Assembly (NCBI GenBank): GCA_037102815.1
Contig: BTPP01000009.1
Span: 1-64,000, forward strand
Reading direction: 5' to 3'
DNA length: 64,000 nt
From: Neurospora intermedia
Taxonomy: Eukaryota > Ascomycota > Sordariomycetes > Sordariales > Sordariaceae
The translations under genes were made by a program, and so were the position numbers. How positions within the stretch are numbered: the stretch's first letter is position 1; every line of letters starts with the position of its first letter. The notes under the pieces were generated by a model. It had not been told where the DNA came from. It worked only from the letters and a program-made list of their open reading frames with translations, and ran no database searches. This document shows, piece by piece, positions 34,481 through 44,510 of the stretch.

Positions 34481-36199
34481 CCTAGCTCCTACTAGTCTAT
34501 TTATCCTCTTTTCTTTAACTCCTTTAAGAAGTTATAGGGTTATTAATATAAGAATAGAGGATTAGTAAAAGTAAATAATAGAATAGAGAATAATAAGAGA
34601 AAGAATTATTTAGTAAATAAAAGCTATTACTATTTAAATTATCGCTATTTAAGCTATTAAGGGCGTTAGAGTAAATAAAGCGAATTAAAATGAAGTAAGG
34701 GAAGTAATTAAGCCTATTTAATTAGTAATTTAACTATTTATACTAATATAGAGATTTACTATACTAATTTAAATTATACCTATCCCCGTATTAAGACTAG
34801 GGACTCCTATACTAATAGTTACTCCTAAACTTCCTAAAATATTATAAAGAGCACTAGCTTAAATAATTTAGCTAACTATTCCTATACTATTTTTATTATT
34901 TAATATAATAATTTAATAATTAATAGAGGAGATAACGCTAGGAAGATGAATAATTATTAAACTTATACCAATAAAATAAACAACTCGTCGAACGCTATCT
35001 TTCTAGGACTTACTTCAATAATATTATATATAAGTAGTAATATCTCCCTTCGTATTAATAATAGTAGTTAGCTCTATTAATAAAACTATTACTACTAACT
35101 TACTAATAATTACTTTTAGTAGAAAGCGAATTAGTAGTATAAGGATTTTTATTACTAGTTTACTAACGTATAAAAAATAGAAAAATTAGGTATTATTATT
35201 ATAATAATATAATAATAATAATAATATTAATTTTTATCGCCGACTATATATAATATTATTAAGCGGGACCTATATATTAAAATAGGAAGCTGTTTAGCGC
35301 TAAGATTTAAATTTAAAAGTAGAATACTAGCTAAAATATTATTAAATTTAACCCTTCTTATATAATTCCTATTATTATATTTATAAATTCAATTATACTT
35401 CGTAAATATTCTCAAAACGCTTTAATTAATTAATATAGTTTATTTCTAATTACCTTACTATTACTAGCCCCCCCGGGGGTGCTATAAGGACGCCTATAGT
35501 ATAGCGGTTTAGAAACGTTTATAACCGCTACTAGTATAAATTCTAGAGAGCTTTTATATTTAACTCCCTATTTATAATTTATCTTTTTTTTAAACGTTTA
35601 ATTATTATACTACTAACCTCTCTTAAATCCTTTTTATTTTCAAATCTTAATATTAATTGCGTATATAGCCGATTTAAGGAATAAGAGATATAAAACCGCC
35701 GTAAGACGTACTATTTCTTAGTACCGTTAATAATTACTCTAAAAAAGAATATATTATAAAGTATTCGACTAAAGTACACGGAATAAATCGAATTAAACTC
35801 CTTTCTTTTTTTTACTATATTCTAAGTCTAATATTTAATAAGGTTCTAAGCCGGTAATAAGATTTAAATTAAATAAAGTCTCTTTTTTAGACTACTTTTA
35901 TTTTATATATATATTATTATAAACTGTTGTATTATCTTATATCTCTTTATTATTATCTTCGAACCTATAATCCTATAAATTATTATTATTATTAAAGCCG
36001 CGTACGCTTTCTTCGCTAAAGTTTAGTATATTATTTTAATTTACAAAGGTAGTTATATTAAATAAATATTTCTAATCGGTAATATTAATTAAAATAAGTA
36101 CAACCTTATTCTACTTATCTAGCTTTTTAAGAAGGTAGATTTAATTTAAAGTAAAAAGATCCAGTGTATTAAAAGTATTAATATTTATCTCTAACTCCT

Positions 36200-38758
36200 T
36201 TATATTAATTTTCCTCTTTATTATTCTATTACTATATAATTTTAATATATATAAAATAATATTAGTAAAGGGGTCGCCGGCTATATAAGTACTTCGAGTA
36301 GTACGTCCCTAAAGACGTTCCGTTCCTTTGCGAATAATAGCGAGGATATTAGAATTAAATATAAATTGTAAAAGTATAGCTTTAATATTGTACGTAGAAT
36401 TCTTATTATTCTTAATATTTATTGTATAAACTATATTCTAATATTCGAATATAATATTAATAGTTTTATATCGATTGCTAGCTATAATATAGCGAATTAG
36501 ACCGCCCTTTATAATAACCTCCCTAAAATTCTCATCCGTAACGCTTAAATATAAAAGCTATATAAAATATAATATTTCTAGCCTATAATTTATTAATCTA
36601 CCGCCCTAGAAAAGGATTAGGAATATAGGTATAATATTTTAAAGAAGGCTATAATTTCCTATACGAACTACTTTATAAATAAGTAAAAAAAGTTTAATAA
36701 CCTATATTAATCTATATTAATTATAAAACTTTATATTAATAGGATAATTATTATCGTCGTCGTTGTTAATATTATTATAATATTTGCTAATCTAGCCTTT
36801 AGTAGTAAAGACGGTATCCTAAATGCGGTTAAATATTTCCTATAAATCGGTCGCTCCTTCCTTTTCTTCTACGAATAAATTTTCTATTACCTTTTAAATA
36901 CTATCAATATTCAATTCTATAAGACCCTTATACTAGACTAATTTATTAATAATAAAGGTAAAAATGCGAATAGTAAAGCTATATATTAATACGGGTATAG
37001 TTAAGTAATATTTAGTATTCGTTTTAATAATTTTTCTTTAGCGCTAGAAAAAGAAAATATTTAAAGATAAAATAGTATTTAATTAATTAGGTTTATTTCT
37101 ATTGTCTTAAAAGTTTTGAAAGATTATTTTAATAAGGTTAGTCTTAATATAAAAGAAGGTTAGAACTAAGAGTATCTATTTTCACTATTCCTATTAAATA
37201 TTAAATTTTAACTCTTTATATTAAATACAATAAATAAAAGACGTTATCTTTTAATCGCTATAAATAAGAATTAAACGATTAATAAATTTTTAATAATTAA
37301 TAGTAAACTGGTTGTCCTATAACTCTTTATAAATTTTGTAAATATCCTTTAACTTACTTTCATCCTTATAAATTGTATTAATTTAAAAATATAGCGAATC
37401 TTTATATTTAACCCTTTTGAAAGTAAATATAAATAATAATAATTTAAAGTCCTTCTTTTTCCTAAAAAAGATATATTTGAAAGCGTATTTTAATAGCTAT
37501 TTTAATACTTTAAATATATTTTAACGCTTAGAAAATAGATACTTAATAATTATTTCGAATATAAATAGCTAGGTATAACGAATTAATAATTATTAAAGAG
37601 GACTATATAATTCTGGGTAATATATTAAATAAACTATAGTAAGGTTTATTATTTTATTTTACTTACCGCTAGCTATTTTACGAATAGTATTTTTAAAATT
37701 AAAGTTATTATAAATAATAATACCGTTAGGGTCTAATATAGCCCGTTTAAAATCCTATTTCGCTTTACTAACTATTATATTAAATAGACGGTTGAGTATA
37801 GTATAAGAAGAGATAATACTAATACCGGACAATATTTGAATAGCTCTTCGAAGCGTACTATTAGAAAGAAAGTATAAATTAAGAATATAGCGTATAAATA
37901 TATTAGTATTCTTAATATACTTAGCTATTATAATAGTAGTAATAAGAATAATATAACTACTATACTTTTTAATAATTATAGTATCGCTAATAAATTCTCT
38001 TTTATCCCGCTAGTTCTTTATTACTTATAATAGAAAAATTACTAGTTTTAGCATATATTCTTTAAGCGTTAGCTATACCTAATTCAATATTTCCTCTAAT
38101 TAGGAGGAACTATTAAACTCAAAAATATTAGCTAGCTTATTACCCTAGAAGATATTCTCTAATTTAAATTATTTAAATACCGGCTTATAAAGAAGAGACT
38201 ATATCTCTTTATATATTATAAATATATTATAATTTAGCCTATCTATAATTTTATATTCTATAGGGAATATAATAATATTAGTATACTTTAAAGCTTCCTA
38301 TACTTTATTATCGAATAAAATATTAGCTAATTATGTATTTCTTTGGCCGTTCTTAAACTATTAGAGTAGGAAAGACTTTATATTATAATTTTTAGATAGT
38401 ATATTAGGGCGTTTATTCCTATTAAAAGCTATACGTACTATATTCTATACTCTAAAGGTCTTAAATATAATATTATAATTTATATTATTAATTAGAAATA
38501 TAGGATTATTTAATTCTAATATATTTGACTAATTTAGAGTTGGTTCTAATAATTCGAGAGTGGAAGGATTGGGTCTAATTAAGGCTAAGAGTACCTAATC
38601 CGAAGGAATTAATAGGGTATTAGGAGTATTAAATAATAAAGAAGAAGGTTAAAATATAAAGGACTAGCTTTGGGATTGTCTTCGTTAATATCCCTATTAT
38701 TATTAATATTACTATTATTCTTATCCTCGATTTGGATTAGCGTATAGGGGGGGCTCAT
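36200..38758 (-). pseudogene. DUF6589-like gene of the transposon, RIP-damaged (copy 1)
   Basis: The minus-strand reading gives stretches such as SYTILNRLFNIIVSKAK, then DPNGIIIYNNFNFKNTIR near 37,700 (DNxNF in DUF6589 proteins), and near the C-terminus LFLLIYKVVRIGNYSLLQ and ENFREVIIKGGLIRYI. The order and spacing match what I know of the fungal DUF6589 family, whose function is unassigned. A possible start is the ATG at 38,758. Edges are approximate because RIP has placed many stops. As the only other protein of a TIR element, it is the best candidate transposase; that is an inference, and no DDE triad could be confirmed. Confidence 0.6.
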
Positions 38759-39075
38759 TGCGATTTGTTGCGTTGCTTTGGGAATTATCGTTTATAATGG
38801 GTACTAAATTAAAGCCCTAATTTATACGACTATAATATATTCAAAAACTTTGTAATACGATAGCTTTTAGTAGAGTTATAGTATTAGTAACAATGGTTGG
38901 CGGTTTTCGTTTTGGGGTTTACGCTTGGGATCGTATTGTGAACTTAGACCTCTTAGGGCGCATATCAAAAATATTACCAAAAATAGAAGCCTGAGGCATT
39001 TAATCGATAAATTCAATTTTTCTACTGTAATCTGGTCCTTTGGTCCGTGCGCGATGCGCCAGCGCCCAGGAAAGA

Positions 39076-39097
39076 GGAGGTCTGAGCGCTGAGATAA
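39076..39097 (-). repeat. Right terminal inverted repeat, copy 1
   Basis: 22 bp reading TTATCTCAGCGCTCAGACC.. inward on the minus strand; the partner of 31,775-31,796. Confidence 0.95.
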
Positions 39098-39105
39098 TTG
39101 CCAAA
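39098..39105. repeat. 8-bp target site duplication TTGCCAAA, right side of copy 1
   Basis: Identical to 31,767-31,774. It is coding sequence of hydrolase exon 3, so the insertion duplicated eight exon bases. Confidence 0.95.
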
Positions 39106-39649
39106 TATCGTTTCTGTCTTTTGTTAACGGATGACTTTGGGAAGGAGAAATGTCGTCGAACGTGCACTTACCAGGACAGTGACGATAATTCACATCCACA
39201 ATCACCACACCCGCCTCGCGCATACTCAAACAGAGGTGACCGTCCGTAAACAAATCCCCAATCACAAATCCACCCCCTAGTCCATTCACTCCTGGTCAAC
39301 ATGCATTCAACTGCACCTTTCTTGCGGCTCATTCATGTTACCCACCGTGATGGTTCATATGAACAGGATATGGCCCATCTCCATGCTTGTCTGGGTCCGG
39401 ATGATAAACCCTTACAGGAACCGTGGCTCCATCTTCCGATATGACCTCATAGTCTGTCACTCGCTCGCACCTTGAGGTATCAATGGCAGTTGGTGCTCGA
39501 TACTTCTCGGGATGGGCTCGAAGTTCCTCGATGGTGACGTCTCGTGGTCGCTTTGACAGGACATCCCGAAAGAACGGGACGAAGTCCGGATTCAACTTGG
39601 AGAGAATGTGAGGAGGGATAGTGCTGCCGGGCTCTTCTTGGCTGGCCAT
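39098..39649 (-). pseudogene. Alpha/beta hydrolase (HSL-like), 5' part of gene split by transposon
   Basis: This holds exon 1 (39,346-39,649, starting MASQEEPGST), exon 2 (39,172-39,276) and the first 16 bp of exon 3 (39,098-39,113). Intron 1 (69 bp, donor GTGGGT after CACG) restores the oxyanion-hole motif HHGGGF. Intron 2 is 58 bp (GTAAGT..GACAG). Exon 2 carries GVVIVDVNYRHCP, and exon 3 begins ETIFGK, where the transposon enters. The split lies around residue 142 of 343. Any protein made from this promoter would lack the catalytic Ser, Asp and His, so activity is lost. The aminotransferase stop codon lies 464 bp upstream in the same orientation. Confidence 0.88.
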
Positions 39650-40113
39650 TGTGCTGTTTGACCTTTTCCCTTTGGTTGCCTTGAGAATCAGATGAATGTC
39701 GTCAACGTAGATAGGCGGGATCAGAAGCAGAAGCAATCGATGTTACATCTTCAACTCAATTGTTGATATCGACTCGGCAATAGCGTACCTCTACATAGCC
39801 ACTCGCCGTAGATTTAGACCGAGGCTTCTCATCAGCGGGAGGGGCGTGAGGGGCTGGGAAGTGGGATCAACTGCCGTAAAAGCCGGCTATTATCCGAAGA
39901 CGTGGAGACACAAAACGAAGCCAACCTACCTAATTGGATGCTGTATCAGAAACAAGCCAACTGTGTGGTGTTTCAGTCCCAAGCTTCCATCGGCAAGTCT
40001 GCCAGATCGGCGTCGGAATCTCGGTCCACGTCCACCATGTTCCTGAAGTACAGGTGAAGAACACACTGAAAGCCCAGCGGAGAACAACGACAGAGTACGT
40101 AAACGCACTACGT

Positions 40114-41547
40114 CTACACCATCATGATGCCAGCATGCCTCTCCAAGAATCTGCCCACAGCATCAACAAACCGATCCAACTCGTCTTTAGGGGTATCCAA
40201 CATCATGGCAATGAACCCTCTTCTCGTAATCCAAAAGCCCTCCTCCAGCATCTCAAACCAAAACAGATCTCTCAAATCCGCCCTCTCCTGGCTCTCGAAT
40301 GTCCCATTCTCCCTAAAGTGCAACCCAATCAACGAGCCCCTCCCCGTAAATCTCAACCGTGTTCCCTTTGCCACCCCATTCAACCTGCCCTTCAAGTCGT
40401 CTCCCACCCTATTAAGCTCGACACAGACTTCCTCCCTAAACACCTGGTTCAGCCCTGCAAACCCAGCGCACATCGTCATGGTATTGTTATTGAAAGTGCC
40501 CGAGTGGGCCAAACTGCCCTTCACCCTCGGATCATAAACCGAGTCCATGATCTCCTTCCTTCCTCCGAAAGCTCCAAAACTGAACCCACCACCCAGGTAC
40601 TTGCCTAGCGTGACCAAATCCGGGCTCAGTCCCAGCTCCTGTCCCAACCCGTGGGGTGCCAGCCGGGAAGTCATCACCTCATCCAGGATAAAGATTGCTC
40701 CAGTGTTCTTTGCCGCTTCCTGTGCCGCCAACAGGAACTCTTTGCTGCCCGGAAGGCACCCCCCAGCACCTTGCATTCCCTCTACCAACACTGCAGCCAG
40801 GTCACCCTCCCTCGCTGTCTCCTCGATGACTCTTCTTGCCTCAGCGGCTGCCTCGTCATCCCCGTAACTCTGCACAACCACAAAATCGCCTTTGTCAGCG
40901 GTATTTGGCGCCGCCTTACCTCCCCCGAAAGAGAAACAAGCACCGTGATACCCGCCGTTGAACACCACCACTTTCTTCTTCCCTGTGTAGTGCCTAGCAG
41001 CCGCCAGAGCATGGAGATTTGCTTCCGTACCGGTGTTGGTCATGCGTACTCGCTCGAGCTTGAAGCGTTGACACAAAAGGGAGGCGTAGCGGGCTTCGTG
41101 AGTGGTGGTGGAGCCGAGGGAAAGACCAATTTCGTCAAAAGTAGAGAGAATGGCGGTGCGGATGACGGGGTGAGAATGCCCATAAAGGCCGGCGGAGAGC
41201 TCGCCTACGAAGTCGGTGTATCTATGTGGGAGTAAGTAGGTACCTAGGTATCAGCAATGAGTGATGGGGTTTGATGCCCGCTGCAGGGTGTGATAACACT
41301 TCACTCACTTGTGACCATCTTCGTCCCACACAAAAGTGCCTTTTCCATGCTTCATGCAAAGGGGGAACGGGGAAGTGTGTAGCAAGGTGCGGGTGTTGCC
41401 GCCTGGCAGCGACTCAACGGCCAATTCATGCTGCTTCTTGGAGAGCGGGTTGTTGGCAACATATCTAGACTGCGCAGCAGCGAGGGCTTCTGCTGCCTCT
41501 TGATGGCTGCTCTTAGGGCAGGTATGAAGGTCAGAATCGCATGACAT
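40114..41547 (-). CDS. Class III pyridoxal-phosphate aminotransferase (GSA-aminomutase-like)
   Basis: Two exons, complement(40114..41221, 41309..41547), 448 residues. The 87-bp intron (GTGAGT..CACATAG) joins WDEDGHK to YTDFVGELSAGLYGHSHP. The start is the ATG of MSCDSDLHTC. Family marks are the phosphate-binding TNTGTEANLHALAAAR, the stretch GGYHG, the cofactor-ring Asp260 in FILDEVMTSR, and the Schiff-base Lys287 in VTLGKYLGGG. The closest architecture is glutamate-1-semialdehyde 2,1-aminomutase and related omega-aminotransferases. Fungi do not make haem from GSA, so the true substrate is more likely another amino acid or amine. No targeting signal is evident. It is intact and heads the co-directional minus-strand series with the broken hydrolase, the oxygenase and the DUF1989 gene. 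Confidence 0.88.
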
Positions 41548-42501
41548 CTTTGTACCAATTGGGCGATGGAAGGTATAATATCCAAGTGTTCGTATAATCC
41601 GTCAACCCCCCGATACGGGACACCACGTCGAAGTGTTGGGAACTTGGGATTTCGTTGCAGGTACAGTCCGACGACATGGAAGAAAGCCCGAGATTGGAGA
41701 GCATCCTATGGGTCAAATCGGCTGATTCATAAGATGCCAGGCCAAGTACCCCGCTTCATGGTACGCGGGAATTCTTCCCCCCCAGGCCCCTTCTTCCTTC
41801 TTGCGAGCATTCTCCATATTCGTTTTTTTTTCCTATTTTGTTTTTTTGACCCATACCCTCTTTGTCAACAGAACCCGCAATAATATTGTTCACGCGATCG
41901 CTGCAACCCGCTGGCATTCTCGAACATTGGCAATTGTCTTCGCAGGCTCCGAACAGGCTCCGGCTTGGGAGAAAACATGATGACCATGCAAACGTTGACC
42001 ATAGAGATACAGACAGAAGTCATGGGAGTTTCCTGGTCAACAAGTCAGGAGGCTGATCAGCCGGACGAGTGTGAGCATTCCGTTCAGGTCCATGGAACGG
42101 ATGGCCGCTCTCAGGGTATTTTTCGCACCGGTCGTAAATAGAGAAGGGACGCCGCTGATTTTGACTTTGACTGATACATCGGGATCTCCGGCGGTCTGCG
42201 GATGAGCTTGCATCCCAAAGCATTGACGATCCAGTAGTCGGTAATCGCACGTGGATCAAATGGACGAAATCAAAGGGGAACATGCTGGGTATGAGGATCG
42301 GCGTAGGTAGCCGGTCTTGACGAGTTACCAGGAAGGGCATTGTGTGGAAATTTAGCACAAGAAGAGTTTATTGAAACCAGATAGGATACATCGTATTGTT
42401 GTACATGGGGTATACGTTAAAGATTCTTCGAACTCCTGCGACTGACCAGATCTACTCCTTCGGACTGCGCAACTTATGGAACCAGACCACCAACAGGGAG
42501 C
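41548..42501. other. Intergenic region between aminotransferase and mtf2
   Basis: About 950 bp of normal composition. It holds the aminotransferase promoter side and the mtf2 3' flank. A C/T-rich stretch lies at 41,780-41,860. Short open frames lack recognisable domains. Confidence 0.6.
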
Positions 42502-43881
42502 TCAAAGCTGAAGATGACGTTGCCTCTCCTGGATGTGAATTCCAATCGTGGTCGACCAATGGCGGATTCGTGGCTTGATCGCAAATTCGTACTCGGGCAA
42601 GCTCACCAACTCCTCCATGAAGGGGCCCATCTGGCCCCTATCCGACCTCAAGAAGTGCGTCTCAATGCTGTGCACAACAGCCAGCGAGTCCTCGTTAGCG
42701 TACAATCCAGCAAAGCGCATCTCCTCTAGCAGGTTGAACACGGCCTCAGCGTCGCCATAGCGGTGCCAATAAATGTGGGCTAGGAGGTTGTAAAACGGCG
42801 TGCTGGCGCCGAGGACGTAGCTGGCCAAGCCGAGCTCCTTGATGCGTGGGAGGATGTTCAGCGCCAACGGCGAAGAGCGAGAAAACGATGTGTCCATGAG
42901 ACGCAGGCCGTAGAGGAGATAGGCGGGGTAGAGAGGGCCGTAAAGGTGCATAGAGAGTCTCTCCTGACCTGGTTCGAACTCGTAGCCGTACTCGTAGTCT
43001 CCATCTTCTTGCACCTCCTTGGTCTTACGTCTTGTCTTCTTCACAGGCGCCTTGGGGACCGCGGACCGGTCGGTAATGCCCAGCTTTTTAACCATAGAGA
43101 AGACCTCCTCTTCCAAGATATCCCATAATTGAAAGTCGGAAGTGGCAGCTCTCATCTTCGACTCGACTCGGGTGCGTTCTTCGCGTCTCATAGCTTCCTC
43201 GGCAACTTGCTTGCTGAGGGGATCGGCGGGGAGTTGTTCTTGCGTTTGTTCGGCGGTTCGGGCGTTGTCGAGGATCGACGATCTCCCAGTTCCCTTGTCT
43301 GCTTCAAGGATACCAAGGGCCATGCGGGCGGCCTGTCGCAGGCTGGGAGGGAAACGTAGGAGGGCGCTGTCACGGTCGACGGCGCGTTCTGTCTGTCCAA
43401 CGGGCGAAAGGGGATCGAAGGGTCGCTGGACAGGCCGCCATTCCTTGCTGTATGCGGCGGCGGCGTCTTGGAGCAGAATCTTGACGGTGTTGTGGGCGGC
43501 TTCGGGGTCGGGGTCTTTGATGCTGATCTCCAACGGGTCGTCTTCTGTAGTCTTGTTTTTCTTGACGATGTCCTGAAAGATGGTGTCGAAAGCATAGCGC
43601 TCTGTGGGGGTTAAGGTTGTCTTTTGTCCCTCGCCAAGGTCTTCTGGTTGCCATTTCCGCCTGGGCTTCTCGAATTGTTGACTTGGGAGGTCGAAGGGGA
43701 TAGGATCTCGGCCGAGCATCGATGGGGCTACTCTTCGGCCACGAGATGGAGGCGAACGAGAATCGAATTTGGATTCGGATCTGTAGTAGGCGCGTAGGGC
43801 TGTTGTCCTGAGACTGGTACGGGACAAGCGCTGAATAGTCCTGGTCTGGTAAAGAAAGGGAAGCATGGTTGTCGACGACAT
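42502..43881 (-). CDS. mtf2: Mtf2-like mitochondrial gene-expression factor
   Basis: A single exon of 459 residues. The start is the ATG of MSSTTMLPFLYQTRTIQRLSR: the arginine-rich, acid-free first 40 residues form a good mitochondrial presequence, whereas the longer open frame to 44,169 has no other plausible start. The middle is charged and low in complexity (KKTRRKTKEVQEDGDYEYGYEFE near residue 305-330, quoted in part). The C-terminal 130 residues, with LYGPLYPAYLLYGLRLMDTS, IKELGLASYVLGAS and NLLAHIYWHRYGD, match the fungal Mtf2 C-terminal domain. Yeast Mtf2/Nam1 links mitochondrial transcription to RNA processing and translation. The gene is divergent from cmr1 across a 629-bp shared promoter region. 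Symbol by family resemblance. Confidence 0.75.
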   Translation of the reverse strand: MSSTTMLPFLYQTRTIQRLSRTSLRTTALRAYYRSESKFDSRSPPSRGRRVAPSMLGRDPIPFDLPSQQFEKPRRKWQPEDLGEGQKTTLTPTERYAFDTIFQDIVKKNKTTEDDPLEISIKDPDPEAAHNTVKILLQDAAAAYSKEWRPVQRPFDPLSPVGQTERAVDRDSALLRFPPSLRQAARMALGILEADKGTGRSSILDNARTAEQTQEQLPADPLSKQVAEEAMRREERTRVESKMRAATSDFQLWDILEEEVFSMVKKLGITDRSAVPKAPVKKTRRKTKEVQEDGDYEYGYEFEPGQERLSMHLYGPLYPAYLLYGLRLMDTSFSRSSPLALNILPRIKELGLASYVLGASTPFYNLLAHIYWHRYGDAEAVFNLLEEMRFAGLYANEDSLAVVHSIETHFLRSDRGQMGPFMEELVSLPEYEFAIKPRIRHWSTTIGIHIQERQRHLQL

Positions 43882-44510
43882 GGTGGCGATGGTCCGGTTC
43901 CGCCGGGTTTGGGTATAGCGACTATGGCCTCTTATTCTGTGTCCTCCGAGATTGTTGCAAGCAGGTACCTGTATCGTGTCCAGCACGGTGTGACAGCATG
44001 CGATTTGTTGGTGGTCGGCAGCAAAGGTTGGGGAGAATGCAGGAAACCGCCCCAAGTCAAAAGTTCCCAATCCAAAATTTCGGAATCGATCAAAGTTTCC
44101 TTGCCTGCCGGGACGGATTTTGCCCCGCCAATGTAGGAAGCTGCTAACAACAACAGCGCAAAACGACACAGTAAACCGTTAGTGCATCAAGCGCTGAAAG
44201 GCCCTACCGGCGTCAACAGCGAATGGCTGTCCCGTGATTTCGTGCCCCGATTCGTTTCTCGTGCATCGACGCGACCCGTCGGGTGGCGCGCCTTTGAGAT
44301 TTTAGGTAGTTGCATAAGTTCCATGATTTTCCATGTATCGATTGCGACCATCTGCTGCACTAACCACACTCGCGTTGCTTCCTGTCCTTCCCCTCCGTCA
44401 ATTCTCGAACAATTACAGCGTTTGGTGACCATCTCTTGTTTTTTTGCATACCGTACCCTTCTTTGTTAGCTTTCATCGTCTTTACCGAATCGTCCTCCTC
44501 GAGTCCCAAG
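43882..44510. promoter_or_regulatory. Divergent promoter region between mtf2 and cmr1
   Basis: 629 bp separate the two start codons, so both promoters and 5' leaders must lie here. A pyrimidine-rich stretch (CTTCCTGTCCTTCCCCTCC) sits near 44,380. No TATA box or known factor site could be assigned with confidence. Confidence 0.55.

Larger units (their letters stand above)
31775..39097 (+). mobile_element. RecQ-helicase/DUF6589 DNA transposon, copy 1 (7,323 bp)
   Basis: A terminal-inverted-repeat element bounded by 22-bp termini starting TTATCTCAGCG (one mismatch between the ends, plus one RIP change in the left end) and by a perfect 8-bp target duplication. It has two damaged genes that converge: a RecQ-type helicase on the plus strand of the left half, and a DUF6589-like protein on the minus strand of the right half. 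The interior is saturated with RIP-type changes, while about 220 bp at each end are almost unmutated. The second copy at 47,347-54,669 has exactly the same length and orientation. The 8-bp duplication is shared with hAT and KDZ elements, but the termini are not the CAGNG type of hAT, and neither a hAT dimerisation domain nor a SWIM/KDZ transposase was seen. Confidence 0.9.

Noticed and set aside
31775-39097. Helitron, because of the helicase
   Set aside because: The element has terminal inverted repeats and 8-bp target duplications, and the helicase is RecQ-like rather than the Rep/Pif1 type fused to a HUH nuclease.
31775-39097. Starship giant element
   Set aside because: It is only 7.3 kb, has true inverted termini, and no DUF3435 tyrosine recombinase was seen at the left end.
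31775-39097. hAT element, because of the 8-bp target duplication
   Set aside because: The termini start TTATCTCAGCG; placing the end at CAGCG to fit hAT destroys the direct target duplication. No hAT dimerisation domain seen in the degraded reading.
39114-39171. Transposon insertion in intron 2 of the hydrolase
   Set aside because: The acceptor GACAG at 39,114-39,118 lies before the insertion point, and the frame ETIFGK-AFQDAW continues only if the insertion is in exon 3.
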